A stretch of 64,000 nt of DNA, taken from contig CAVROM010000002.1 in the NCBI GenBank assembly GCA_963722815.1, positions 248,001 to 312,000 of the forward strand, in the 5' to 3' direction. The notes beneath the pieces were generated by a model. It worked only from the letters and a program-made list of their open reading frames with translations. It did not search any database and was not told the DNA's origin. The position numbers and the translations under genes were made by a program. Positions within the stretch are counted from its first letter, which is position 1; every line of letters starts with the position of its first letter. Positions 9,741 through 18,642 of this stretch are shown here, piece after piece. Source of the stretch: DASQFQ01 sp963722815. GTDB lineage: Bacteria; Actinomycetota; Thermoleophilia; Solirubrobacterales; Solirubrobacteraceae.

Positions 9741-10136
9741 ATGTTCCGGACGCTCCAACGCGGTGCCGCCGGACTGCACCTCGTCCTGCTCGCAGCGATC
9801 GTGGTGGGCGTGTTTCTGCAGGTCTACCTGATCGGCGCCTACGTCTTCGGCGCGGGCGAAGCGGCGCTCGAGGCTCACCGAACGGCCGGCTTCTCGATCC
9901 ATGGCCTTGAGGTGCTGGTGTTCGTCTTCGCGCTCGTCGCGTGGCTGCCCAGGGCCGACATGATCCTCTCGGCCGCGCTTGCGATCCTTGGGACGGCGCA
10001 GATCGCTCTCGCGGGCGAGACGAAGTGGGTCGGGGCGCTGCATCCGCTGGGCGCGCTGTTCGTGCTCGTGCTGGTGACCGTGCTCCTCAGACGCCGCCGG
10101 GTCGCGTGGACCGCCGGACCGGCGCTGAGAGCATGA
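9741..10136 (+). CDS. small four-helix integral membrane protein (DUF6220-like)
   Basis: The 131-residue protein has four predicted membrane helices: GLHLVLLAAIVVGVFLQVYLIGAYVF, the LEVLVFVFALVAWL segment, ILSAALAILGTAQIAL, and GALFVLVLVTVLL. Their order and the FGAGEAALEAHRTAGF loop resemble the DUF6220 family of small actinobacterial membrane proteins. The ATG at 9741 is preceded by a GGAGG-like GTGGAGGA. It stands alone on the plus strand, opposite the beta-helix gene. Function is unknown. Confidence 0.6.
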   Translation: MFRTLQRGAAGLHLVLLAAIVVGVFLQVYLIGAYVFGAGEAALEAHRTAGFSIHGLEVLVFVFALVAWLPRADMILSAALAILGTAQIALAGETKWVGALHPLGALFVLVLVTVLLRRRRVAWTAGPALRA

Positions 10137-10307
10137 GCGCCGTGGAGATGAGCGCGCGGATGCTCACGGGCCGCAGTTATCAACCGCCGCCGCGGCGGCC
10201 GGTCTCGCTGCGGCGGTGTGCGGGACAGCCGCGATCGGCACGCTGGTGTCTGCTGGCGGCGGGTCCGGGGAGGCCGCTGCGCGACGACCTCTTCGGAGGT
10301 GTCGGCG

Positions 10308-11385
10308 GTGCTGTCGTTCGTGCTGCTCTCGCTGGCCTATGCGTGCGTCGGCGCGGTCGTGGCCGCGCGCGTGCCCCAGAACCCGATCGGATGGATCTTC
10401 TGCGTCACAGGCCTGGCCTTCGGCCTCGCGACGCTGAGCTACGAGTACGCGCGTTACGGGCTCTACGCCACCGCCCAGCCGCTCGCGGGCGCGAGGCTCG
10501 CCGCGGCGCTGCCCACGGAGACGATCGCGGCCCTGCTCGGGCTCACGGTGCTGCTCTTCCCCGACGGCCAGCTGCCCTCGCGCCGCTGGCGTCCGGCCGC
10601 CGCATCACTGCTGCTCGCCATGGCGCTGCTCGCCGCCACCGATGTGCTCCGCCCCGGCCGGCTCGACGAGCCATTCGCGGCGGTGTCGAATCCGCTCGGC
10701 GTTCCAGGTTGGCGCAGGGCGATGGATGTCGTGAACGTGGGCGGATGGTTTCTGGTGATCGTGGGCACCGCGGCCGCGGCTGTGTCCGTGGCCGTCCGGC
10801 TTCGGCGGGCGCGCGGCGTCGAGCGTCAGCAGCTGAAGCTCGTACTCGCCGTCGGCGTCATCGTCGCCGCGGTGACCGCCCTCGACATGAGCAGCTGGGG
10901 GCTGTGGGCGCACGGCGACCTGCAGATCCGCATCGGATTGATCGGGCTGGCCTTCGCGGCCTTCCCGGTGGCAGCCGGCGTCGCGATCCTCCGCTACCGC
11001 CTCTACGACATCGACGTCGTGATCAACCGCACGCTCGTCTACGGCGCGCTGACGGCCACGCTGGCGGCCGCGTACCTCGGCTCAGTCCTGCTGCTCCAAG
11101 TGATCCTCGAGCCGCTCACGGCAGAACTCCGGCCTGGCCATCGCGGCGTCGACGCTCGCCGTCGCCGCGCTGTTCCGGCCGGCCCGATCCCACATCCAGG
11201 CACTCGTCGACCGCCGCTTCTACCGGCGCCGCTACGACACGCAGCAGACCCTCGAGGCGTTCGCCGGCCGCTTACGCAACGAGGTCGCGCTCGACGCGCT
11301 CAGCACCGAGCTCCGCAGCGTTGTGACAGAGACGATGCAGCCGGCGCACGTGTCACTGTGGCTGCGCGCTCCTCCGCTCCGCTAG
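10308..11385 (+). pseudogene. multi-pass membrane protein of sensor-like type, frameshifted
   Basis: From GTG 10308 (GGAGG eight bases upstream) the product has several membrane helices, a VPQNPIGWIFC segment, LLFPDGQLPSRRW and the RYRLYDIDVVINRTLVYG motif. These are typical of actinobacterial 7-TM proteins that often precede histidine-kinase-like domains. Near 11125 the frame shifts by one base; the continuation (SGLAIAASTLAVAALFRPAR to ETMQPAHVSLWLRAPPLR, stop at 11383) is in another frame. A further helix seems encoded upstream in another frame (about 10165-10290), so a second shift near 10290 is possible. No kinase core remains, so signalling by itself is unlikely. Confidence 0.6.
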
Positions 11386-11424
11386 GAAACGACTAGCGCG
11401 CCGCGCGGGCGGCCGCAGTGCTCC

Positions 11425-11760
11425 GGCCGCGGTGCTGGCCGTAGCCGCGCTGGCGGGCTCCGCGTACAGGAGCCGCGGTGGCGGCCAGCAGCGAGGTGCG
11501 AATGGCCTGCTCGCGCGGGATGAGCGTTTCGATCTCTGGCGGCTTGCGGGCGCGGCGAGTTCGCGCAGCGATTCGAACGCGGGCGAGCCAGCGTCGCTGC
11601 GCTGCAGCACGCCGCGCGCTTCGTCGCGTGTGAAGCCGGCCCGTTGGCGACGTCGAGGATCTCCAGGCGTTTGATCGCGTCGGGCCCGTAGCACGTCCCG
11701 GCCTAACAGCGACGTCCGCAACGTCACCGGAAGGCCGTCGATCAGCTTCGTCGACTTCAC
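11425..11760 (-). pseudogene. degraded MerR-family regulator
   Basis: No single frame is open, but reading the minus strand across frames recovers a MerR-like order: a SLLGRDVLR-type start, DAIKRLEILDVAN, AGFTRDEARGVLQRSDAGSPAFESLRELA, RKPPEIETLIPREQAIRTSLLAAT. This matches the region of MerR proteins after the winged helix (ILxxAxxAGFxLDEI...). At least two or three frame changes are needed and the DNA-binding N-terminus is not clear. It is a remnant beside the SnoaL-like gene it may once have controlled. Confidence 0.45.
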
Positions 11761-11800
11761 CCGGCGAACCGCACAGGCGTGGGCGTAGAAGGATGGCGTG

Positions 11801-12343
11801 ATGACGACGATCAACGACCTCGACGACTTCAAGGCGCTGGACCCGTTCTTTCGGGTCATCGAGCAGGGGCTCGACGGCCTTGCCGATGGCGGGCACTTCT
11901 TCGACCTGCTCGCCGAAGACGTCGTCTTTGACTTCATCATCACCGCGCCTGGCTACCCGCGGCACGTCGAGGGCCGTCAGGCCGTCGCAGACCTATACCG
12001 CCCATACGGCGAGATGATCGTCTTGGACCGGTGCCACGATCTCGCTGTCCATCACGACCCCAACACCGGCGTCGTCGTGCTCGAGTACGCCTCACAAGGT
12101 CGGGTCGTTGCGACCGGAGCTTCCTACGCTAACCGCTACATCTCGGTTCTCACGATCACGGATCGCAACGTGACTCGCTGGCGCGACTACCTCGACCCTG
12201 TCGCGGTCTCCGACGCTGTTGGGTGGCCTTCGCACCAGCGGCGTCCGCGTTCAACGGCAGCTCGCGAACGTGCGAGGCGAGCGGACCGTGCCTGCTCCGC
12301 GTCACGGAAGGGGACACGCCACGGTCCCGATGCAGGCGCCTGA
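11801..12343 (+). CDS. SnoaL-like (NTF2-fold) protein
   Basis: The N-terminal 140 residues have the cone-shaped NTF2/SnoaL pattern: helix FFRVIEQGLDGLADGGHFFDLLAEDVVFDF, then strands ITAPGYPRHVEGRQAVADLYRP, VVLEYASQGRVVATGASYANRY and VLTITDRNVTRWRDYLDPVAV. Such proteins are small isomerases, hydrolases or stress proteins. The ATG at 11801 has GAAGGA seven bases upstream. Homologues normally end soon after the DYLDPVA motif (about residue 140). The last 40 Arg/Ser-rich residues look like read-through after a lost stop or a frameshift. Confidence 0.7.
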   Translation: MTTINDLDDFKALDPFFRVIEQGLDGLADGGHFFDLLAEDVVFDFIITAPGYPRHVEGRQAVADLYRPYGEMIVLDRCHDLAVHHDPNTGVVVLEYASQGRVVATGASYANRYISVLTITDRNVTRWRDYLDPVAVSDAVGWPSHQRRPRSTAARERARRADRACSASRKGTRHGPDAGA

Positions 12344-12457
12344 CTATCGTCCAGAGCGGTCGTGTGTGGCAGGACGACTCGCGCTTTGCTTTCCGCGCCA
12401 GAGCGGCCGTGGCGGCCCGGTCTGACGGTCCGCGCTAAATCCTGGTCAGACGCCGCG

Positions 12458-14008
12458 TCACTTTCTCCGGACAGCGATCGACCCGATCTTCTTGAGTGGC
12501 GTGAGCGTTGCGTTGCCGCTGAACGCGAACCGCACCTTGAGTCGCCTGGCCTTCCTGACAGCGGAACGCTTGAGCGTTCCCTTGACGCGGAATACGCAGC
12601 TAGCGGCGACGGTCGCGGTCTTCCGGATGAGCACCTTCGTCGCGCGCAACAGCGTCACCTTGACCTTGCCGTTGCAGCCACCGGCTTTCGAGACGGCGGC
12701 CGGCAGCACAATCCGGCCGGACACCGTGAACCGGAACTTTCGGCCGCGACGCTTGGCGACACCCTTGCCCATGATCGAGGGCTTGAGCCGTGCCGCTACG
12801 GGCGCCGGGGTAGGAGTCGACGCTGGAGTAGGCGCGGGCGTCGTGGCGCCGGCTCCTGGCGCGTCAGGTCCGAGCGCCGACAACCCGATGAGGCTCGGGG
12901 CGGTGGCCGATTCGGCGACCGCGAAGCCGAGGTGGTCGGGGGCGACGCCGGCGGACTCGTTGACGAGGGCACCGATCGTCGGCGGGTAGCTCACGAGGTC
13001 GCCTTTGCGCCAGACGACGCCGTCGTCGGAGACGGCGTGCACGATCGCGATGCGGCTGGCGTCGGCACGCTCGTAGACCGCGTGCAGCCTGCCGCCGGCG
13101 TCCTGGAACATGTCCTGGGCCCGGATCCCGCCGCCCGGCCCGATCGCGACCGGCGGGCCGAACGTCGTGCCGTTAAACTTACGCACGACGACATTCCCAC
13201 TCGAGAAGCTCTGCGAGTCCCTGCCGAGCAGGAACAGCCCGCGCGGCCCGCCCGCGAGCTTCGGCCCGTAGAGCGGGCCGATGCTGACCTGCGGCGTCCA
13301 GTTCGCAGCGTCGTTGACGCTTCCGCTGCGGTCGTAGCGCCGGAACGCCGCGTCGTTCCCGCCCACGCCGCGCTGGTAGACGACCAGCGGCGTATTGGCA
13401 TCGAGCAGCCCGACCGACGCGTTGTAGCCGAACTCGTCAGTCGTCAGGGCCGCCACGGGGACGGTCGAGGTCCCGTCCGGGTTCGCCGGCGAGGAGCCGT
13501 CGAGTGGCACGTTCTGGAACCGCAGCGGCTTGCCGTTTTCCTCCACTCCCGAGAGAGTGTCCCCAGGGCCGGGCACGCTGTCGAAGATCGGCACCGATCC
13601 GACAACGTGGCCCGAGCCGAACGACACCCCGCCGTTGGTCGACGTGTAGGCAAACAGGCCATACGGCCCAAACCCCGCTGCCTCGTTCACGTAGCGAGCC
13701 GCCACGGCGACCACGCGCGACCCGGAGACGATCACGGGCGCCGGCGTCAGGCCGTCGCCATGCACGGGAATCGATGACGCCGCTGCGGCGTCGCACGCGG
13801 TCGCGCCCCGCGGAAAGCGACAGAAGAACAAGCTCGAATCGACCGCTGACTCCCACCACGAGACATACCCGGTCCCGGACGCATCGACCGCCAATGACGG
13901 CAGACGTCCCTGGCCGATGACGATCGCGTCAGCGCCGGCAACCGAAGGCGCGAACGCCGTCACCGCTACGGCGACGACCAGCGCCGCGCCGACCAGGCTC
14001 TTGCGCAT
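12458..14008 (-). CDS. large secreted protein with beta-propeller-like N-part
   Basis: This 516-residue protein begins MRKSLVGAALVVAVAVTAFAPSVAGA, a Sec signal peptide; GGGGAAG precedes the ATG at 14008. Residues 30-370 alternate short strands and Gly/Asp turns with repeated motifs such as LAVDASGTGYVSWW, GGVSFGSGHVV and AGGRLHAVYER, suggesting a sialidase/YncE-like propeller. A Pro/Thr/Ala linker (TPAPTPASTPTPAP) leads to a basic C-terminal domain of about 120 residues (KGVAKRRGRKFRFTVSGRIV to KIGSIAVRRK). That Lys/Arg-rich module is frequently attached to secreted proteins of this lineage and may bind the wall. Substrate unknown. Confidence 0.7.
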   Translation of the reverse strand: MRKSLVGAALVVAVAVTAFAPSVAGADAIVIGQGRLPSLAVDASGTGYVSWWESAVDSSLFFCRFPRGATACDAAAASSIPVHGDGLTPAPVIVSGSRVVAVAARYVNEAAGFGPYGLFAYTSTNGGVSFGSGHVVGSVPIFDSVPGPGDTLSGVEENGKPLRFQNVPLDGSSPANPDGTSTVPVAALTTDEFGYNASVGLLDANTPLVVYQRGVGGNDAAFRRYDRSGSVNDAANWTPQVSIGPLYGPKLAGGPRGLFLLGRDSQSFSSGNVVVRKFNGTTFGPPVAIGPGGGIRAQDMFQDAGGRLHAVYERADASRIAIVHAVSDDGVVWRKGDLVSYPPTIGALVNESAGVAPDHLGFAVAESATAPSLIGLSALGPDAPGAGATTPAPTPASTPTPAPVAARLKPSIMGKGVAKRRGRKFRFTVSGRIVLPAAVSKAGGCNGKVKVTLLRATKVLIRKTATVAASCVFRVKGTLKRSAVRKARRLKVRFAFSGNATLTPLKKIGSIAVRRK

Positions 14009-14286
14009 GATCTTCCCCTTCGTTGACCGTCCGTGGCCGAGCGGCGCGCCGCGCCGGTCGACATCCCATCGCGCGAGCCTCTCACACTACGCGCAGCTAC
14101 GTACGCGCTGCCCTCGGCCGTCGCGCACTTGGGGGCTCTGCGCCACATGCGCTGCTCCATCTCCGGAGCGGCGCGCGCGTCGACCACGCCTCAAGGCGCC
14201 CGCATCCAGCCGGATGCGGGCGTCAGCGAGCAGGCGTTGTCAGCTGCTGCTTATCGCGCACAACCGCAGCGCCGCTGTCCGATGCG

Positions 14287-15175
14287 TTAGTTTGCGTGAC
14301 CGCGTGGCCCTCGCGTCCACGCTGGAAGCGTGCCTCGTACGCCGGCCGGCCGGCTGTCTGATCCGTCGGAGCGCATGATCATGAGCTTGCCGCGGCGTGA
14401 GAAGGCGATGAAGTGACCGTCCGGTGAGTAGGTCGGGGCCGACGTCGTCGCTGCCCGCGCTCGTGAGTCGATGGGCGTCGGTGCCGTCCGCGCGCATGAT
14501 CCAGACGGCGCGATGGCCCTCAAATCCGCGGCAGAACGCGATCTGCGAGCCGTCTGGCGACCACGCGGGCAACTCGCTGTTCTCGGTGATCGGGGTCAGC
14601 GTGCGCTCTCGGCCGCCGTCGCGGTCGATCACTCCGATCTGCACCGGTCCGGCCGAGAGCATCGAGAAGGCGATCCGCGAGCTGTCCGGCGACCAGGACG
14701 GATATTCCGACAACGAGCTGGTCAGGCGCTCGGCTCTCGAGCCGTCGGTCGCCATCGTCCAGAGGTTCAGCGCCCCTGATCGAGTCGAGGCGAACGCGAT
14801 GCTCCCGCCGTCGGGCGACCAGGCGGGTGACCAGTCGTTGGCGCTGTTGCGGGTGAGATTCACGGCATGCGAACCGTCGGCGTTCATCACCCAGATCTCG
14901 TCGTCCCGGTTGATGCCACGCCTCGAGTCCCGATAGGCGATCCGCCGGCCATCCGGCGAGAAGCTCGGGTCGAACTGCGGCCCGGGCGTCGAGGTCAGCC
15001 GGCGGAGACCCGAGCCATCCGCGGCAGCGACGACGACGTCGCTCTCCTCAGGACTGGAGAACGCGAGTGTCCCGGAGGGCGAAGGTGCGCCGGCTGAGCG
15101 ACCGAGCCACAGCGCCGCGCCGGCGGCGATCAGCCCGCCGGCCAACGTCAGGGCCAGAAGTCGCTTCGCGGTCAC
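14287..15175 (-). pseudogene. TolB-like WD40/PD40 beta-propeller protein, frameshifted
   Basis: Starting GTG 15175 (AAGGCGAG upstream), the protein has an N-terminal membrane anchor or signal (LLALTLAGGLIAAGAALWLG). Repeats of the PD40 type follow: FDPSFSPDGRRIAYRDS, WSPAWSPDGGSIAFASTRSG, YPSWSPDSSRIAFSM and LPAWSPDGSQIAFCRG. Near 14435 one extra base shifts the frame; the next repeat (PTYSPDGHFIAFSRRGKLMIMRSDGSD) and the real end (stop at 14287) are in another frame. TolB-type propellers bind partner proteins in the periplasm or outside the cell. No accompanying Pal/Tol genes are present, as expected for this lineage. Confidence 0.7.
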
Positions 15176-15573
15176 GATCTCGCCTTCAGGCGATTGCCTG
15201 GCTGATCGTACGACCTGGGCGACGCGGCTCGACTCCTGACACGACAGATGCGGTCGTCTCCGCCGACGCCCACCAAACGCCTGCTCGGGACGGAGGCTGT
15301 TGCATAAGTCCGGCGCGGCCGCTCAGCCTCCGAAGGCGACGCACAATGAGCCGTTCTAACGCCTTCGGGAAGGTCTCCGAGGCAAATCAGTCGCCGCGAA
15401 ACGGACCATTCCGAGCCGCCGCCGATATATGCGACAGCCTCGACGACACGCAGTCGTCTCCGCCGGCACCGAGCTCGCGCCCGCTCTCGGGTTGCGAGCG
15501 AGCGTGGTTGCGTGAAATCGCCGCGCCCAAAAATGCCGCGAAATCGACTTTTGGCGACGTTTTGGGCGACTAG

Positions 15574-16736
15574 GCTGAACTGACTCCATGTTCTCCCGAC
15601 AGTTGGTGGGGAGAGCGAAGCGTCTTTAGAACGGGACGGCCCCGAGAGTGTCGGGGCCGTCGGTGTTGCGGCTCATGGTGGCTCCTTCACCGCCATAGTG
15701 AGTGGAGCAGAGCCGCATGACGGAGGATGATGTGCTGTTCGGCTATCGCTTGCAGCTGTTCGCGCTCGCCGGGGAGCGCGGGGTCAGCGAGGCGTGCCGG
15801 TTGATGGGTGTGCATCGCTCGACGTATTACCGCTGGAAGGCGCGGGTGGAGCGGTCGGGGTTGGAGATGCTCAGACCGCGGGAGCGGCGGCGGCCGCAGA
15901 TGCCTAACCAGCTCTCGGTGATGGTCGAGCAGCGGATCGTCGCGTTCGCGCTGGGGCACCCGGGGCTCGGTCCTCGCCGGGTCGCGACGCGACTGGCGCG
16001 CCCGGAGTGGGGCGGGCTGGTCGTCTCTGCCAACGGCGTTTACAAGACGCTGGTCAGGCATGGGCTGAACACGCGCGCCAAGCGCCTGGCGTTGGTCGCG
16101 GGCTACCGGGCGCCGTTTGAACCGCCGCGCGACCCTGCGCCCGAACCGCACGTCGAGTCAGACCGTCCGGGCGAGCTGGTCGGCATCGACTGCTTCTTCG
16201 TCGGACGGCTGCACGGCAGCAAGGGCCCGGTCTGGCAGATCACCGCGATCGACACCTACAGCAGCTACGCCTGGGCCGATCTGGTCGTCACGCCAGCGGC
16301 CGGGCCGACTGTCGAGCACACCTCCGCATTGGCCCGCAGGGTCGCCGCCGAGCTCCAGGCCGCCGGCTGGCAGCTCGAGCGCGTCCTCACCGACAACGGC
16401 TCAGAGTTCGGCCGCCAGGCCTTCGGCTCACGCCTCCCCGGCGGCGTCATCCACACCCAGATCCGCTCTGGGCGCCCGCAGACCAACGGCCACGTCGAAC
16501 GCCTGCACCGCACCATCCTCGAGGAGTGCTGGCGGCCAGCGTTCGCTCGCTTCCTCCAAGTCCGCTACAGCGGCCTGCGGCGCGAGCTCGCCCGCTACCT
16601 CCGCGACGACAACCACGACCGCGAGCACCACGGACGAACGACGGCCGGGCGACGCCCGGCCGACCTCGTCTACGGTGCCCGCAAGATGGAGCCGAGATGA
16701 CCCGCACCTGTCGGCACAACCCGGAGTCTGTTCAGC
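15574..16736 (+). mobile_element. IS481-family insertion sequence with CTAG target duplication
   Basis: The ends are imperfect inverted repeats: GCTGAACTGACTCC at the left and GGAGTCTGTTCAGC at the right, with similarity continuing inward (CCGACAG motif). CTAG flanks both sides (15570-15573, 16737-16740), the sequence targeted by IS481 of Bordetella (known: NCTAGN). One DDE transposase gene fills the element, about 1.16 kb, which is the normal size for the family. Confidence 0.8.
15717..16700 (+). CDS. IS481-family DDE transposase
   Basis: The N-terminus (GYRLQLFALAGERGVSEACRLMGVHRSTYYRWKARVE) is a helix-turn-helix of the IS481/IS3 type. The rve catalytic domain follows from about residue 140. 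The DDE triad is visible as Asp in LVGIDCFFVG, Asp in RVLTDNGSEFG and Glu in GHVERLHRTILEE. The C-terminus ends near ADLVYGARKMEPR, normal for the family (about 330 residues). I prefer ATG 15717, which has GGAG nine bases upstream, over GTG 15702. The frame is intact, so the element may still move; it has already cut the right attachment repeat of the island. Confidence 0.9.
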   Translation: MTEDDVLFGYRLQLFALAGERGVSEACRLMGVHRSTYYRWKARVERSGLEMLRPRERRRPQMPNQLSVMVEQRIVAFALGHPGLGPRRVATRLARPEWGGLVVSANGVYKTLVRHGLNTRAKRLALVAGYRAPFEPPRDPAPEPHVESDRPGELVGIDCFFVGRLHGSKGPVWQITAIDTYSSYAWADLVVTPAAGPTVEHTSALARRVAAELQAAGWQLERVLTDNGSEFGRQAFGSRLPGGVIHTQIRSGRPQTNGHVERLHRTILEECWRPAFARFLQVRYSGLRRELARYLRDDNHDREHHGRTTAGRRPADLVYGARKMEPR

Positions 16737-16746
16737 CTAGTCGGGC

Positions 16747-16774
16747 TATATTTGGCTCTATAGAGCCAAATATA
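16747..16774. repeat. perfect 28-bp palindrome beside the att core
   Basis: TATATTTGGCTCTA is followed directly by its reverse complement, giving a perfect 28-bp palindrome at the junction between element arm and tRNA sequence. The left copy (539-558) keeps 9-bp arms with one central mismatch. Its AT content stands out from the surrounding GC-rich DNA. Confidence 0.8.
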
Positions 16775-16775
16775 T

Positions 16776-16833
<58 letters not shown>

Positions 16834-16836
16834 TGA

Positions 16837-16872
16837 GAAAGGTCCTGCCAGGCGGGGCCTTTCGTCGTTTTC
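16837..16872 (+). terminator. terminator-like hairpin after the right tRNA fragment
   Basis: GAAAGGTCC pairs with GGGCCTTTC (one G-T pair) around an 8-9-nt loop, followed by GTCGTTTT. This is probably the original terminator of the chromosomal tRNA-Arg gene, left just outside the island. Confidence 0.55.
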
Positions 16873-16930
16873 GAGCGGACGGCCAGGGTGGACCGTGTCC
16901 CAGTCGTGTCCCGAACAACGGAGCTCCGCC

Positions 16931-17806
16931 TCACACGCCGCGGGATTCGGCGGCGCGGCGCAGCCAGAACCGGAACCAGTCGGCTCCGTACGGGACGTAG
17001 ACGCGGACGGGCACGCGGCGGGCGCGCAGCTCGTCGAGCGCCTCCGGGCGAACTCCGAGCAGCTGCTCGACGTGCGCCTCGGGGTGGGCCAGCAGCAACG
17101 CCTCTCGCACGCGCGCGTCGTGCGTGGCCATTGACCAGGCGGCGTTGCGGCGGGCCAGATGGGAGCCGAGGCGCAGGAACGCGACATCGGTCGCCTCCCC
17201 GTAGGGATGCGCTCCGCGGGGCTCCAGGTAGGCCCCTTTGACGAGCCGGACGTGGACGTCGGCGTCGGCGAGCGTGTCGACGTCGGCCGGGGAGCGCGTG
17301 AGGTTGGCCTGGAGCGTGGCTCCCAGCCGTGAGGCCAGGCCGTCCCCGGCGACCTCCAGCACGCAGCTCAACACCGCGTCGGTTACGGCTGCCTCCTCCG
17401 CGCCGACCTGGACCCGGCAGCCCTCCGGCACGGCCTCCGCGATCCTGCGCAGCCGCGCCGCAGCGGCGCGCGGGCCGTCGCGGAGGGCGAGGTGCGAGAG
17501 ATCGACCGAGAGCCAGACCTGCGCCGGCGGTAGCGGGAGGACGCGGATGAGCTCGAGGTACTGCGCGACCACCTGGTCGGCTTCGGCCGGGTCGTCGACG
17601 CGCTCTCCGAACAGGTCGAGGCTGACCCCGAGCCCCCGTGCGAGGAGATCGGCGACGGTGACCAGGGCGTCCTCGCGTGATTGGCCCACGACGTAGCGCG
17701 AGGCCGCGCGCCAGGCGATCGCCTCGCCGCCGGGCGCCCGCTTGACGGCTTGCTCTAGGCGCTCACTCGTCGCCAGACGGACGAGCACGGCCCGGTCCAG
17801 CTTCAT
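16931..17806 (-). CDS. proline dehydrogenase (PRODH, monofunctional)
   Basis: The 291-residue protein is of the short PutA/PRODH TIM-barrel type that oxidises L-proline to pyrroline-5-carboxylate with FAD. Visible signatures are the central barrel strand VHVRLVKGAYLEP, the SMATHDARV strand, and the C-terminal RVYVPYGADWFRFWLRRAAES. The last holds the paired Arg that bind the proline carboxylate. Length is normal for actinobacterial PRODH. It is the last gene of the minus-strand run that begins with the sugar transporter, 13 bp after the DeoR regulator. A partner P5C dehydrogenase is not adjacent, although an aldehyde dehydrogenase lies at 24222. Confidence 0.85.
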   Translation of the reverse strand: MKLDRAVLVRLATSERLEQAVKRAPGGEAIAWRAASRYVVGQSREDALVTVADLLARGLGVSLDLFGERVDDPAEADQVVAQYLELIRVLPLPPAQVWLSVDLSHLALRDGPRAAAARLRRIAEAVPEGCRVQVGAEEAAVTDAVLSCVLEVAGDGLASRLGATLQANLTRSPADVDTLADADVHVRLVKGAYLEPRGAHPYGEATDVAFLRLGSHLARRNAAWSMATHDARVREALLLAHPEAHVEQLLGVRPEALDELRARRVPVRVYVPYGADWFRFWLRRAAESRGV

Positions 17807-17819
17807 GCTTCGGCGGAGG

Positions 17820-18642
17820 CTAGTCGGCTTCCGCGTCGTTCAGCTCGGCCCGGGCCGACACGACCTGCAGGTTCACCCCGGCTGCGCGGAACGCGTCGAT
17901 GACCTCGGGGTCGAGCCGGTCGTCGGTGATGACCAGGTCCAGCTCCGTCGCGCGCCGGATCGTCATGCAGCGAGGCGCGCTCGAACTTCGTCGAGTCCAT
18001 CAGGCCGACCACGCGCTCCGCGGAGTCGGCGGCGGCGTTCAGCGTGTCGGCCAGGCCCGAGCGCGACGTGGTGAGGCCGTGGTCGAGCGTGATGCCGGCG
18101 GCCGAGACGAACGCCGTCGGCGAAGTTGAGACCGGCCAGGAAGTCGATCGACCAGCGGCCGGTGAGCACGCGCATGTGCTGGTCGAGCTCGCCCGGCGCG
18201 ACGATGACGTGGATCGCCGGGGAGGTCAGGCCGAGGGCGATCGCCGGGGAGTTCGTCACCAGCGTCAGGTCGGCGGGCGGGCGGAGCTCGATGGCGTGCG
18301 CGAGCGCGAGGCCCGTCGAGGAGGCGTCGATGAAGATCGTCGACCCGTCCTCGATCAGCTCGCGCGCGGCGGCCGCGATCGCGTCCTTCTCCGGCGCCGC
18401 CTCGCGCAGGCGTGCGTTCCAGCCGGTCTCGATCCGCGCCGACGCGTCGGCCAGCGAGCGGGCGCCGCCGCGGACGCGCTCGAGCAGCCCCTCTTCGGAG
18501 AGCAGCTGGAGGTCGCGGTGGACGGTGACCGCCGAGACCGCGTGCTCGCTGGCGAGGTCCGCGAGCGACACGCGGCCCTCCTGCTGGATGCGCTTGAGGA
18601 TGCGCGCCCGCCTGTCGCCCCTGGAGCCGTGGCGTCGATCAT
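17820..18642 (-). pseudogene. DeoR-family sugar regulator, frameshifted
   Basis: Piecing frames together gives a complete DeoR regulator. It has an N-terminal helix-turn-helix (ARILKRIQQEGRVSLADLASEHAVSAVTVHRDLQLLSEEGLLERVRGG), then the sugar-phosphate-sensing fold (EDGSTIFIDASSTGLALAHAI, LTLVTNSPAIALGL, GPWSIDFLAGLNFADAFVS-type region, ERASLMTIRRATELDLVITD, ending ELNDAEAD). Single extra bases occur near 18615, 18118 and 17965. The ATG at 18642 overlaps the preceding ATPase stop (ATGA), so it is translationally coupled to the transporter. Such regulators usually repress their own sugar operon until a phosphorylated sugar binds. Confidence 0.8.
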
